Source: Draconibacterium orientale
GTDB taxonomy: Bacteria > Bacteroidota > Bacteroidia > Bacteroidales > JAADGE01
Assembly (NCBI GenBank): GCA_022729995.1
Contig: DZBS01000005.1
Coordinates: forward strand, 1-59,163
Direction of reading: 5' to 3'
Length of the DNA: 59,163 nucleotides
Shown one piece after another: positions 27,683 to 36,921 of this stretch (within the stretch, counting starts at the first letter, position 1; each line of letters begins with the position of its first letter). Below the pieces are notes generated by a model, which made no database searches, had not been told where the DNA came from, and saw nothing but the letters and a program-made list of their open reading frames with translations. Made by a program: the position numbers and the translations under genes.

Positions 27683-28867
27683 TTAACCTCTAATTGCTTT
27701 CACTCCGGGTAAATCTTTTCCTTCCATAAATTCAAGCATTGCACCGCCGCCGGTTGATACGTAACTTACTTTTTCTTCAAGATTATATTTATTAATTGCA
27801 GCTACTGAATCACCGCCGCCAACTAAGGTAAATGCACCTTTTTCGGTTGCTCTCACTAATGACTCTGCAACGCTGATTGTTCCTTTCGCAAAATTATCCA
27901 TTTCAAAAACACCCATTGGCCCGTTCCATAAAATTGTTTTTGAATTCTCTATTACTTCACAAAAAGTTTTAATCGATTCTTTTCCAATATCTAAACCCAT
28001 TTCGCCGGAAGGAATAGAGTTTGAGTTGCTCATTGAAATATTTGCATCGTTAGAAAATTTATCGGCATTTACACTGTCAACAGGCAAATAAATATTTACA
28101 TTATTCTTTTTTGCAGTTTCAAGAAGAGATTTTGCTGTTTCTAAAAAATCATCTTCAACCATTGAAGAGCCTACATTTCCGCCTTGTGCTTTAATAAATG
28201 TAAACATCATTCCTCCGCCGATAATTAAATTATCAACTTTAGAAAGCATTTGTTCAATAACAGGAATTTTAGTTGAAACTTTTGCACCGCCAAGAATTGC
28301 CGTAAAAGGTTTTTGAGGGAATTTCAATACTTTTTCAAGGCTGTTAACTTCGTCTTGCATTAAATAACCGAATAATTTTTCAGTCGGGAAAAAATCTGCA
28401 ATAACTGCTGTTGAAGCATGTGCTCTGTGAGCTGTTCCAAAAGCATCGTTTACATAAACATCGGCTAATTTTGAAAGTTTTTCGGCAAAAACTTTATCGC
28501 CTTTTTCTTCTTCTGAATAAAAACGTAAATTTTCTAAAAGGACAACTTCTCCTTTATTTAATGTCGAACAAATATTCTCTACTTTTTCGCCAATACAATC
28601 ATCAATAAAAATTACATCTTTTCCCAAAAGTTCATTTACTGCTGAAATTATATGTTTTAATGAATATTTTTCTTCTTGTCCTTTTGGTCTTCCAAAATGC
28701 GACATCAAAATAACCGAGCCTGTCTCCGCAATCTTTTTAATAGTTGGAATTGCTGCTTTAATTCTTGTTGAATCTGTTACTTCAAATTTTTCGTTTAAAG
28801 GAACATTAAAATCTACTCTGACAATTGCTTTTTTGCCTGTAAAGTCGTAATTATCAATATTTTTCAT
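27683..28867 (-). CDS. pgk: Phosphoglycerate kinase
   Basis: Glycolytic enzyme moving a phosphate between 1,3-bisphosphoglycerate and ADP. The 394-residue protein has the substrate-binding RVDFNVPLNE, SHFGRPKG and ENLRFYSEEEKGD motifs in the N-domain, ILGGAKVSTKIPVIE at the hinge, and the nucleotide loop GAFTLVGGGDSVAAINKY near the C-terminus. Complete. Its start overlaps by four bases (ATGA) the stop of a 38-codon leader frame in copy B of the repeated element. Confidence 0.97.
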   Translation of the reverse strand: MKNIDNYDFTGKKAIVRVDFNVPLNEKFEVTDSTRIKAAIPTIKKIAETGSVILMSHFGRPKGQEEKYSLKHIISAVNELLGKDVIFIDDCIGEKVENICSTLNKGEVVLLENLRFYSEEEKGDKVFAEKLSKLADVYVNDAFGTAHRAHASTAVIADFFPTEKLFGYLMQDEVNSLEKVLKFPQKPFTAILGGAKVSTKIPVIEQMLSKVDNLIIGGGMMFTFIKAQGGNVGSSMVEDDFLETAKSLLETAKKNNVNIYLPVDSVNADKFSNDANISMSNSNSIPSGEMGLDIGKESIKTFCEVIENSKTILWNGPMGVFEMDNFAKGTISVAESLVRATEKGAFTLVGGGDSVAAINKYNLEEKVSYVSTGGGAMLEFMEGKDLPGVKAIRG

Positions 28868-28980
28868 CTGTTTGTATTTAAATTGTTTTTAAAAGTCATA
28901 ACTTTTCCCGATTTTTCGGGATAGGAACACCCCAAATAATCATTCTGTTGTGTGTAGAGATAATTACATGGATGTTTCAT
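28868..28980 (-). repeat. Leader element copy B (KHPC leader) before pgk
   Basis: Starts ATGAAACATCC (from 28980). The second arm here is GGGTGTTCC (28924-28932); the changed base still allows a U-G pair with the first arm (28970-28978), spacer 37 nt. The leader frame (28864-28980) is open for 38 codons, starting MKHPCN, with NDYLGCSYPEKSGK in the middle and TFKNN near the end. Its TGA overlaps the pgk ATG. An added small hairpin (TCCCGATTTTTCGGGA) lies between arm and tail, as in copy D. Confidence 0.75.
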
Positions 28981-28997
28981 CTTATATATTTTTAAGT

Positions 28998-29612
28998 TTA
29001 TAACATACTAACGTTTTCAAAAAACTGCGGGAAAAAATTCGACATTGATTTCGCTACATTTGACATAAAAAGCCGAATTGCAATTGCTAACAATATAATT
29101 CCGAATATTTTACGAATAATTGCCATTCCTGTTGGTCCAAGTGCTCGTCCGAGAAAATTTGTTGATCGAAGCACAACATAAACTACAATCATATTTAATA
29201 AAACCGCAATTACAATGTTTATTGTTTGATATTCAGCCCTTAATGACAGAAGTGAGGTTATTGAACCGGCTCCTGCAATTAAAGGAAACGCAAGAGGAAT
29301 AACTGATGCTCCGTCGGGTGTACTTCCTTTAAAAAATTCTACACCGAGAATCATTTCCATAGCCAAGAAAAATATTATAAATGACCCCGCAATGGCAAAT
29401 GAAGATAAATCAACGCCAAACAATGTTAATAATGCTTCTCCCGAAAATAAAAAAACTAATAAAATCAGAGTAGAAACTAAAGTAGCTTTGCCGGATTCAA
29501 CTTTTAACCCTTTGTTTTTTAAATCAATAATGATAGGAATTGAACCCACAATGTCGATTATGGCAAACATTACCATAAAAACTGAAAAAATTTCCTTAAA
29601 GCTAAAATTCAT
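28998..29612 (-). CDS. MarC-family integral membrane protein
   Basis: A 204-residue protein with about six membrane helices, starting MNFSFKEIFSVFMVMFAIID. The helices and the motifs GSIPIIIDLKNKG, LDGSxxP-like ILGVEFFKGSTPDGASVIPL and GPTGMAIIRKIFGIILLAIA fit the MarC/UPF0056 family of inner-membrane proteins. Some relatives have been proposed to be amino-acid exporters; the substrate here is unknown. It lies upstream of pgk on the same strand, separated by the leader element, and is divergent from the M23 peptidase operon. Confidence 0.88.
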   Translation of the reverse strand: MNFSFKEIFSVFMVMFAIIDIVGSIPIIIDLKNKGLKVESGKATLVSTLILLVFLFSGEALLTLFGVDLSSFAIAGSFIIFFLAMEMILGVEFFKGSTPDGASVIPLAFPLIAGAGSITSLLSLRAEYQTINIVIAVLLNMIVVYVVLRSTNFLGRALGPTGMAIIRKIFGIILLAIAIRLFMSNVAKSMSNFFPQFFENVSML

Positions 29613-29750
29613 ATTAAATATTTTTATAAAATTTAAAATGCAAATGTCTTAATGTTTTATTAATAATCAATTATTTTTTAAACTTATTTTTATGATTTTG
29701 GTCAGATGATAAAAATAACAAGTAAAACTAAATTTACAATTCAAAAAATA

Positions 29751-29779
29751 TTGTTTCTTCGATAAAAATATTAATTTTG
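29751..29779 (+). promoter_or_regulatory. Candidate promoter of the M23-thyA-prsW-folA operon
   Basis: TTG (29751-29753) and TAATTTTG (29772-29779) with 18-nt spacing. A second TAATTTTG at 29790-29797 could be an alternative -7 box. Confidence 0.5.
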
Positions 29780-29845
29780 CATCAAAACATAATTTTGGCA
29801 TCATATTAGTATTCTGCAATTTAAATCAAATTTTAATTTTTACAA

Positions 29846-31081
29846 ATGAAAAAAGACATTTTCTTTTCAATACTTTTGGCAATTATTTTAATTTATCAAA
29901 TTGATTTAATAACAAATCAAAGAAATAACCACCCCAAAGGTAATAGTTCGGTTAGTATAAATAAGCAAAAAACCTTATTCGACATTGATGTTTCAAAATC
30001 AAATGTTTTAGTAGGAGAAGTTCAAGCCGGAATGTATTTAGGAAATATTTTTTCAAAATATAATATTCCTCAACAAAAAGCCACAGAAATTATTCAAAAA
30101 ACCAAGGGTGTTTTTGATGTGAAAAAAGTTAAGCGAGGACAAAAATATTTTGTTATAAAAAACGAAAATACTTCCGATGTTGACTATATTGTATACGAAC
30201 AAAATAATGTTGACTACGTAATATTCGATTTTAGAGACAATTTGGAAGTTATTGCACATAAAAAAGAAGTTAAAACAGAAATAAAATCGGCAGGCGGCGA
30301 AATAAAATCTGCTCTTTGGTTTGCCATGGAAGATGCCGGAATTAACCCGCTTCTTTCCAATGATTTATCTGAAATATACGCTTGGTCTATTGATTTTTTC
30401 GGACTTCAAAAAGGCGACAAATTTAAATTAATTTATGAAGAAAGGTTTGTTGACGGACATTCAATAGGTTTCGGAAAAATTATTGCTGCATATTTTGAAC
30501 ATTTAGGAAAAGAAATTTATGCAATTCCTTTTAAACAAGACAGCGCAGCAAGTTTTTATGATGTAACCGGACAAAATTTAAAAAAAGCTTTTTTGAAAGC
30601 ACCTTTAAAATATTCGAGAATTAGCTCGGGATTTTCTATGAACAGAATGCACCCAATATTAAAAAGAGTAATGGCGCATCAAGGAGTTGACTATTGCGCA
30701 CCTTCAGGCACGCCTGTATTTGCTTTGGGTGACGGAACCGTAATTCAAACATCTTTTGATAATAAATCAGGTAATCTCATTAAAATAAAACACAACGGAG
30801 TATATATTACAATGTATATGCACCTTAGAGCATTTGGTCCCGGCATTCATCAAGGAGTTAGAGTTACTCAAGGTCAATTGATTGGATATGTAGGAAGTAC
30901 TGGAAGATCAACAGGACCACATTTAGATTTTAGAGTAAAGAAAAACGGTGAATTCATAAATCCTCTAAAAATAGACGCTCCGGCTGTTGAACCCGTGAAA
31001 AAAGAAAACATGGCAGAATTTAACAAAATTGCAATAAAATATAAATCTCAATTATCAAAAACTAAAATTATTACAAATTAA
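29846..31081 (+). CDS. M23-family peptidoglycan metallopeptidase
   Basis: A 411-residue envelope protein with an N-terminal membrane anchor or signal ([18 protein letters not shown]). The middle region (about 55-260) has a LysM/opacity-associated-like part ([20 protein letters not shown]). The C-terminal lysostaphin-type domain (about 265-380) has the zinc ligands in [18 protein letters not shown] (HxxxD), MYMHL and GPHLDFRV. It should cut peptide cross-bridges in the cell wall. Its stop overlaps the thyA start by one base (TAATG), so it leads an operon. Confidence 0.92.
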   Translation: MKKDIFFSILLAIILIYQIDLITNQRNNHPKGNSSVSINKQKTLFDIDVSKSNVLVGEVQAGMYLGNIFSKYNIPQQKATEIIQKTKGVFDVKKVKRGQKYFVIKNENTSDVDYIVYEQNNVDYVIFDFRDNLEVIAHKKEVKTEIKSAGGEIKSALWFAMEDAGINPLLSNDLSEIYAWSIDFFGLQKGDKFKLIYEERFVDGHSIGFGKIIAAYFEHLGKEIYAIPFKQDSAASFYDVTGQNLKKAFLKAPLKYSRISSGFSMNRMHPILKRVMAHQGVDYCAPSGTPVFALGDGTVIQTSFDNKSGNLIKIKHNGVYITMYMHLRAFGPGIHQGVRVTQGQLIGYVGSTGRSTGPHLDFRVKKNGEFINPLKIDAPAVEPVKKENMAEFNKIAIKYKSQLSKTKIITN

Positions 31082-31872
31082 TGCAACAGTATTTAGATTT
31101 ATTGAAACATGTTTTACAAAAAGGTTCAAAAAAAGAAGACAGAACCGGAACCGGAACTATTAGCGTTTTCGGATACCAAATGCGTTTTAATTTAGAAGAC
31201 GGATTTCCTTTACTTACAACAAAAAAAATTCATCTTAAATCTATAATTCACGAATTAATTTGGTTTCTAACAGGCTCAACAAACGTTAAATATTTACAGG
31301 AAAACGGAGTAAAAATATGGAACGAATGGGCAAATACTGACGGCGAACTCGGTAGAATTTACGGATACCAATGGCGTTCATGGACAAGCGAAAAAGGAAA
31401 TATCGACCAAATAAAAAATGTTATTGAAAGCATTAAAAAAAATCCTGATTCTCGCAGACACATTGTAAGTGCTTGGAATGTTGGCGATTTAGATAAAATG
31501 AATTTACCTCCTTGCCATATATTATTTCAATTTTATGTTGCAGACGGAAAACTATCTTGCCAACTTTATCAAAGAAGTGCCGATATTTTTCTTGGAGTGC
31601 CTTTTAATATTGCATCTTACGCTTTACTTTTATTGATGATTGCTAAAGAAACCGGTTACGAACCCGGCGAATTTATTCATACACTTGGAGATTCACATAT
31701 TTACTTAAATCACTTAGAACAAGTAAAAGAACAATTATCCAGAAAACCGGGAAAATTACCCGAAATGATTTTAAATTCTAAAATAAATAGTATTTTTGAT
31801 TATAAAATTTCCGATTTCACATTAAATAATTACAATGCATTGCCTCACATAAAAGCCGAAATATCTGTATAA
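31081..31872 (+). CDS. thyA: Thymidylate synthase
   Basis: Makes dTMP from dUMP with methylene-tetrahydrofolate. The 263-residue protein has the folate/dUMP motif [16 protein letters not shown], the catalytic Cys in [11 protein letters not shown], and the dUMP-binding [18 protein letters not shown] and [12 protein letters not shown]. Length is as expected for the E. coli-type enzyme. It shares an operon with folA, which regenerates tetrahydrofolate from the dihydrofolate this enzyme makes. One-base overlap with the M23 gene. Confidence 0.97.
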   Translation: MQQYLDLLKHVLQKGSKKEDRTGTGTISVFGYQMRFNLEDGFPLLTTKKIHLKSIIHELIWFLTGSTNVKYLQENGVKIWNEWANTDGELGRIYGYQWRSWTSEKGNIDQIKNVIESIKKNPDSRRHIVSAWNVGDLDKMNLPPCHILFQFYVADGKLSCQLYQRSADIFLGVPFNIASYALLLLMIAKETGYEPGEFIHTLGDSHIYLNHLEQVKEQLSRKPGKLPEMILNSKINSIFDYKISDFTLNNYNALPHIKAEISV

Positions 31873-31890
31873 ACCATAAAACTTTTTATC

Positions 31891-32592
31891 ATGAATCTAC
31901 TATTCATTTCATTAGCGCCGGTTATAGCAATTGTAATGTTTGTTTATTACAGAGATAAATACGAAAAAGAACCTTTTAAAATGCTGGTAATTGCTTTTGC
32001 TGTTGGCATTTTGGCTGTTTTGCCGATATTAGTTATCGAAACAATATTAACAAAAGAAGCCGGTTCACAATTTGTTTCAAAATACCAAAGCGCAGCTTAT
32101 GATGCTTTTGTTGTTGCAGGTTTCACAGAAGAATTTTTTAAATTTCTGGCTTTTATCATTGTAATTTGGACAAACAAAAATTTTAACGAAAAATTTGACG
32201 GAATTATTTATGCTGTAATGATTTCATTAGGGTTTGCAACTTTTGAAAATATTTTATATGTTTTCCAAGGCGGAATGTCTGTCGGATTATTAAGAGCATT
32301 CACTGCAGTTCCTTTGCACGCAATATGCGGAGTAAGCATGGGAATATTTTTGGGCTTAGCAAAATTCAGCAATAAAAATACTCTGTCTTTAATTTTCTTG
32401 GCTCTTGTTGTTCCAATTTTAATTCACGGATTATACGATTTTATGATAATGTCAAAAGATGTAATTCTACTTGTTCTTTTTATTCCTTATGTAATAGCAT
32501 TAATTATTTTTGCCGTAAAAAAAATAAAAACTCAATCGGAAGATTCTGTTTTTAAACCCATACAAGAAACAAATAATATCGATGAATTATGA
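31891..32592 (+). CDS. prsW: PrsW-family intramembrane metalloprotease
   Basis: A 233-residue polytopic membrane protein of the PrsW/CAAX-like group. All family motifs are present: the EExxK-type FTEEFFKF, FATFENILYV (FxxxEN), PLHAICGVSMGI (H...G) and LIHGLYDFMI (HGxYD). In Bacillus, PrsW starts cleavage of the RsiW anti-sigma factor. The target here is unknown, though two ECF sigma modules lie about 12 kb away. Its last codons overlap folA by 4 nt (ATGA). Confidence 0.9.
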   Translation: MNLLFISLAPVIAIVMFVYYRDKYEKEPFKMLVIAFAVGILAVLPILVIETILTKEAGSQFVSKYQSAAYDAFVVAGFTEEFFKFLAFIIVIWTNKNFNEKFDGIIYAVMISLGFATFENILYVFQGGMSVGLLRAFTAVPLHAICGVSMGIFLGLAKFSNKNTLSLIFLALVVPILIHGLYDFMIMSKDVILLVLFIPYVIALIIFAVKKIKTQSEDSVFKPIQETNNIDEL

Positions 32593-33086
32593 TAATTTCA
32601 ATTATTGTTGCTGTTTCTCAAAACAATGTGATTGGAAAAAATAATTCTTTAATTTGGCATATTTCAGAAGATTTAAAACGTTTTAAAAGTTTAACAAACG
32701 GGCATACAATAATTATGGGAAGAAAAACCTACGAATCTCTTCCTATTAAACCATTACCAAACAGAAGAAATATAATTATCAGTTCAAACAAAAATTTGAA
32801 ATTCGATAATGCCGAAACTGCAAATTCACCTGAAAACGCTTTAAAAATTTGCGAAAACGAATCGGAAATATTTATTTGCGGAGGAGCCGAAATTTATAAA
32901 AGATTTATTCCTTATGCCAATAAAATTTACTTCACTTCGATTTTAAAAAACTTTGAAGGCGATACTTATTTTCCGGAAATAGATTCCGATATCTGGGAAA
33001 TTCAATCTGAATCCGAAATAAAAACAGACTACAAAAGCAATATTTCTTTTATTTTTAAAGATTTTATAAAAAAAAGAACAATTTAG
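32589..33086 (+). CDS. folA: Dihydrofolate reductase
   Basis: Reduces dihydrofolate to tetrahydrofolate with NADPH. The 165-residue protein has the start ISIIVAVSQNNVIGKNNSLI (NADPH site), the substrate segment WHISEDLKRFKSLTNGH, the glycine-rich TIIMGRKTYESLP, and EIFICGGAEIYKRFIPYA. Length is normal. It is coupled to prsW by an ATGA overlap and follows thyA in the same operon. Confidence 0.96.
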   Translation: MIISIIVAVSQNNVIGKNNSLIWHISEDLKRFKSLTNGHTIIMGRKTYESLPIKPLPNRRNIIISSNKNLKFDNAETANSPENALKICENESEIFICGGAEIYKRFIPYANKIYFTSILKNFEGDTYFPEIDSDIWEIQSESEIKTDYKSNISFIFKDFIKKRTI

Positions 33087-33143
33087 TTAAACTTTTTTAT
33101 TTTTATTTAGTCTTATACCTATAAACTTTTTAAACTATATAAC

Positions 33144-33953
33144 ATGAAAACAACAAAATTATTAATTTCATTATTATTTGTTACATTTAGCTTGTTTCTT
33201 TTCAATTCATGTAAAGAAACCGACACAAACCTTCAAAATGACCTAATCCTGACATCGGAAGACGATGCGCTTGCGGAAAATTTATTTGATGACCTAAGCT
33301 TTCAAGCAGATTTATTTCAAACTGAACAAAAAACAACTTGTCCGACGGTTACCATAACTACTCCTGAAGGAGAACTTTTTCCGAGAGACATTGTTATTGA
33401 TTTTGGCGACGGTTGCGAAGGCTCATTGGGAAGAATTAGAAAAGGAAAAATACTTATTCATCAAACAGATTTTTGCTACATCGAAGGAGCCGTAAGAACA
33501 ATAACTTTAGAAGATTATTATGTTGACCAATATCACCTTGAAGGAACAAAAGTTATTACAAACGACGGACGAAACGCAGAAAATTTCTTACAACAAACAA
33601 TTACTTTAACCGGCGGTATAATGACCGATTCTCTCGGAAACGTTGCTACAAGAGATGCTGTTCATGTGAGAGAATGGATACAAGGTGAAGATACTCAATT
33701 TGATTTTTTCGACAATGTTTGGAGAGTTAACGGAACTGCAAGCGGTGTTAACAGATTAGGAAATTCATATACTTCGGTAATTACAGAGCCGCTAATATTT
33801 GACATGTCGTGTATGTATAAACTTACACAAGGAATTATATCTATTACAACCGATTTACACGCAATTACAATTGATTACGGCGACGGAACTTGTGATAATG
33901 AAGCAACTGTAACTGTTGACGGAGTATCAAATACAATTCAATTAAAAAGATAA
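33144..33953 (+). CDS. Hypothetical lipoprotein
   Basis: A 269-residue exported protein with a lipoprotein signal (MKTTKLLISLLFVTFSLFLF then lipobox FNSC). The mature part is beta-rich, with two similar segments (VIDFGDGCEG and TIDYGDGTCDNEATV) that may mark related strands or domains. Lipid anchoring to a membrane is expected; outer-membrane or surface exposure is possible. I do not recognise the family with certainty. Monocistronic, with a strong bidirectional terminator after it. Confidence 0.75.
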   Translation: MKTTKLLISLLFVTFSLFLFNSCKETDTNLQNDLILTSEDDALAENLFDDLSFQADLFQTEQKTTCPTVTITTPEGELFPRDIVIDFGDGCEGSLGRIRKGKILIHQTDFCYIEGAVRTITLEDYYVDQYHLEGTKVITNDGRNAENFLQQTITLTGGIMTDSLGNVATRDAVHVREWIQGEDTQFDFFDNVWRVNGTASGVNRLGNSYTSVITEPLIFDMSCMYKLTQGIISITTDLHAITIDYGDGTCDNEATVTVDGVSNTIQLKR

Positions 33954-33973
33954 CGATTAAAAGAAAAGAAAAT

Positions 33974-34013
33974 AAAAAGAGCCGCTTTTTAAAAAAGCAG
34001 CTCTTTTTTTTTA
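33974..34013. terminator. Bidirectional terminator between the lipoprotein gene and gdhA
   Basis: AAAAAGAGCCGCTTTTT and AAAAAAGCAGCTCTTTTT form a stem with one internal mismatch. A-runs and T-runs on both sides allow it to end both convergent genes. Confidence 0.85.
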
Positions 34014-34025
34014 TATCAATATAAA

Positions 34026-35369
34026 TTAAACCAATCCTTGAGCAAGCATTGCTTCGGCAACTTTTACGAAACCGGCAATATTTGCACCTTTAACATAATC
34101 AACAAATCCGTCGGCTTGTGTTCCGTATTTAACGCAAGCAGCATGAATGTCTTTCATGATTTGATGTAATTTTTGATCAACTTCTTCCGAAGTCCAATTG
34201 TATCTCATTGAGTTTTGGCTCATTTCTAAACCTGATACAGCAACACCGCCGGCATTTGAAGCTTTTCCGGGTGAGAAAAGAATTTTAGCTTTGTGGAATG
34301 CTTCAACAGCTTCGGGAGTACAAGGCATATTTGCACCTTCGCCAACACACATTACGCCGTTATTGATAAGAACTTTTGCATCGTCGCCGTTTAACTCGTT
34401 TTGAGTAGCACAAGGAAGAGCAATGTCAACTTTTTGTTCCCAAGGTTTTTTTCCTGCGAAGAATTTAGATCCGGGGAATTCTTTTTCGTAAGGAGCAACT
34501 ATATCATTATTAGAAGCTCTAAGCTCTAACATGTATTCAATTTTGTCTCCTGAAATTCCGGCAGCATCGTAAATATATCCGTCGGGACCTGAAATTGTTA
34601 CAACTTTACCGCCTAATTGAGTTACTTTTAATGCAGCTCCCCAAGCAACATTACCGAAACCTGAAATAGCAACAACTTTTCCTTTAAAACTTTCGCCTTT
34701 TGTAGCAAGCATTTCTTGAGAAAAATATACATTTCCGTAACCTGTAGCTTCCGGACGAATAAGACTTCCGCCCCATTCTGCACCTTTACCTGTTAAAACT
34801 CCGGAGAACTCGTTTCTTAATCTTTTGTATTGTCCGAATAAAAATCCGATTTCACGTCCGCCAACTCCGATATCACCTGCAGGAACGTCTGTATTCGGTC
34901 CTATATGACGGAATAATTCAGACATAAAACTTTGGCAAAATCTCATAATTTCGTTGTCGGATTTTCCTTTTGGATTGAAATCCGAACCGCCTTTTCCGCC
35001 GCCCATTGGCAATGTTGTTAAGCTGTTTTTTAAGATTTGTTCAAATCCTAAAAATTTTAAAATGCTTAATGTTACACTCGGATGAAAACGTAAGCCTCCT
35101 TTGTAAGGACCTATTGCACTGTTGAACTCAATTCTGTAGCCTTTATTGATTTGATATTCACCTTTATCGTCTTGCCAAGGCACTCTGAAAATCATTGTTC
35201 TTTCCGGCTCAACTAAACGCTCAAGAATTTTAGCGCTTTTGTATTTTGGGTGTTCTTCAACAAAAGGAATTATTGTTTCAACAACTTCTCTTACTGCCTG
35301 ATGAAATTCTTTTTCACCGGGATTTTTGGCTATTACGCCTTCCATAAATTTATTTACTTGCTCAACCAT
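34026..35369 (-). CDS. gdhA: Glutamate dehydrogenase (hexameric, probably NADP-dependent)
   Basis: Joins 2-oxoglutarate and ammonia to glutamate, or the reverse. The 447-residue enzyme has the family signature PMGGGKGGSDFNPKGKSD with catalytic Lys, GPNTDVPAGDIGVGGREI, the dinucleotide-binding VVAISGFGNVAWGAALKV, and PCATQNELNGDDAKVL. Length is that of the approximately 450-residue anabolic class. The cofactor cannot be settled by eye. Preceded by a -7 box at 35438-35445. Confidence 0.96.
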   Translation of the reverse strand: MVEQVNKFMEGVIAKNPGEKEFHQAVREVVETIIPFVEEHPKYKSAKILERLVEPERTMIFRVPWQDDKGEYQINKGYRIEFNSAIGPYKGGLRFHPSVTLSILKFLGFEQILKNSLTTLPMGGGKGGSDFNPKGKSDNEIMRFCQSFMSELFRHIGPNTDVPAGDIGVGGREIGFLFGQYKRLRNEFSGVLTGKGAEWGGSLIRPEATGYGNVYFSQEMLATKGESFKGKVVAISGFGNVAWGAALKVTQLGGKVVTISGPDGYIYDAAGISGDKIEYMLELRASNNDIVAPYEKEFPGSKFFAGKKPWEQKVDIALPCATQNELNGDDAKVLINNGVMCVGEGANMPCTPEAVEAFHKAKILFSPGKASNAGGVAVSGLEMSQNSMRYNWTSEEVDQKLHQIMKDIHAACVKYGTQADGFVDYVKGANIAGFVKVAEAMLAQGLV

Positions 35370-35437
35370 AGCTGAAGTTTTGTATTATTAATAAATTTTG
35401 TGTTAAATATTTAATTTTTTAAATAATTTAATGTGAA

Positions 35438-35445
35438 CAAAAGTA
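35438..35445 (-). promoter_or_regulatory. Candidate -7 box for gdhA
   Basis: The minus strand reads TACTTTTG (TAnnTTTG), 68 nt before the gdhA ATG. Confidence 0.45.
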
Positions 35446-35598
35446 TATCTTTTTTTTTGATGACAAATAAAAATATCAATTATTTTATTTTATGCAATCG
35501 TTTGCAATTCACTACATTAAATAATCTATAGTAATGTTAAAGAGCATTTTATGATTTATATCAGCAAAATAAAATCGTTCCGGCTATTTTTTTGACTA

Positions 35599-35614
35599 AA
35601 TGATTTTTATCATT
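35599..35614. promoter_or_regulatory. FNR/CRP-like palindrome
   Basis: AATGATTTTTATCATT is a 6-4-6 palindrome whose core TGAT-N4-ATCA has the form of FNR-type operators. It lies 53 nt before the degenerate hemerythrin gene and just upstream of a -7-like TAGATTTTTG (35634-35643), so it may regulate that gene. The site is predicted from sequence only. Confidence 0.4.
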
Positions 35615-35666
35615 CTTTATTAAAATAAAAAAATAGATTTTTGTCTGATAACTTAAATTATAAATA

Positions 35667-36062
35667 ATGATAAAACAAACTGTTAATACCGGATATCCGA
35701 TACTTGACTCTCATTTGATAAAATTTGAAGAAATATCTGTTCTTCTTCAAGATATTATCAACAATAAAACTTGTAGCAAAGATTTGTCGAAAGTTTTTTA
35801 TAAAGTATTATTTATTGCCGAGGATTTTTTCTTGGAAGTTGAGTTATTGCTAAATAAGCTTGGTTATCCCAAATTAAAAGAACAGAAAAAATTACACAAA
35901 GATTTTATTGAACATGTAAAAGATATTGAGCTTGATTATAATAATGGCGTAACCGACAGTTGCGGAAGGTTAAACAAAATTTTAACCGAAAAATGTATTA
36001 ATTATTTTAATGCAAATAATCAAGAAATATATTCTTTTTTGAAAGAAAAAGGTAATATCTAA
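35667..36062 (+). CDS. Hemerythrin-fold protein with most iron ligands lost
   Basis: A 131-residue soluble protein that aligns by eye with bacteriohemerythrins along its whole length: NTGYPILDSHLIKFEEISVL (first helix; one His kept), EDFFLEVELLLNKLGYP (the HFxxEE..YP helix, His replaced, one Glu kept), KEQKKLHKDFIEHVKDIE (first of two His replaced by Gln) and NYFNANNQEIYSFLKEKG (His and Asp replaced). Only about three of seven di-iron ligands remain, so oxygen binding of the normal kind is unlikely. It could be a sensor, scaffold or relic. A possible FNR-type operator lies upstream. Confidence 0.65.
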   Translation: MIKQTVNTGYPILDSHLIKFEEISVLLQDIINNKTCSKDLSKVFYKVLFIAEDFFLEVELLLNKLGYPKLKEQKKLHKDFIEHVKDIELDYNNGVTDSCGRLNKILTEKCINYFNANNQEIYSFLKEKGNI

Positions 36063-36077
36063 AATTATATTAAAATT

Positions 36078-36911
36078 TTATTTTTCTACAAATATTCCCG
36101 ATTCTATTTCGGGAATTATTTTTGCCCTAAAGGCTTCTTCATACAATGTTTTTATTGCTTTTTTTCCGATATTTCCCAAATCAATTGAAAAATCGTTTAC
36201 ATACAATTCTACGTGTTTTTTCATTACTTCGGCGTTCATTTCTTGAGCATATTTCTTCATAAATGCAAGTGATGATTCGGGGTTTTCAAAAGCATAAAGC
36301 AGACTTCTTTTTATAACTCTGTCGATTTTTTTTTGAGTTTCAGTATCAATTTTTCTATTTACTGCAATACAACCCAGCGGAATAGGTAAATTTGTTTTTG
36401 TTTGCCAATATTCGCCCAAATCAATAATTTTTCTGAGTCCATTTTCAAGATATGTAAACCTGTTTTCGTGAATTATTAATCCTGCATCAACTTCTTCATC
36501 AAGAATTACGGCTTCAATATCAGAAAAAATATATTCTTTTTTATTTTTGGCTTCGGGATATGCAATGCTGAATAATAAATTTGCTGTTGTGTTTTTTCCC
36601 GGAATTGCAATTTTTAACGAATTTATTTCGTCGGGATAAATTTTTCTTTTACTAATGAGCAAAGGTCCGTTATTATTCCCCAAAGCACTTCCGGAATTTA
36701 ATATCAAATAATTTTTTGAAGCATAAGCAAAGGCATGATAACTCAGTTTTGTAATATCAATTTCTCCTTCATAAGCTTTTGAATTAAGCTCTTCAACATC
36801 GGCTAAAAACAAATTGAATTCCAATCCTTCGGTATCAATTTTATTATGAACTGCTGCATCAAAAATAAATGTATCGTTTGGGCAAGTTGAAAATCCTAAT
36901 GTTAGTTTCAT
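36078..36911 (-). CDS. mqnD: 1,4-dihydroxy-6-naphthoate synthase
   Basis: Futalosine-pathway enzyme that converts cyclic dehypoxanthinyl futalosine to 1,4-dihydroxy-6-naphthoate on the way to menaquinone. The 277-residue protein has a periplasmic-binding-like fold with family segments LTLGFSTCPNDTFIFDAAVH, DITKLSYHAFAYASKNYLIL and LPIPLGCIAVNRKI. Next to mqnB (10-nt gap), which acts earlier in the same pathway. Confidence 0.93.
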   Translation of the reverse strand: MKLTLGFSTCPNDTFIFDAAVHNKIDTEGLEFNLFLADVEELNSKAYEGEIDITKLSYHAFAYASKNYLILNSGSALGNNNGPLLISKRKIYPDEINSLKIAIPGKNTTANLLFSIAYPEAKNKKEYIFSDIEAVILDEEVDAGLIIHENRFTYLENGLRKIIDLGEYWQTKTNLPIPLGCIAVNRKIDTETQKKIDRVIKRSLLYAFENPESSLAFMKKYAQEMNAEVMKKHVELYVNDFSIDLGNIGKKAIKTLYEEAFRAKIIPEIESGIFVEK

Positions 36912-36921
36912 AATAAAATAT

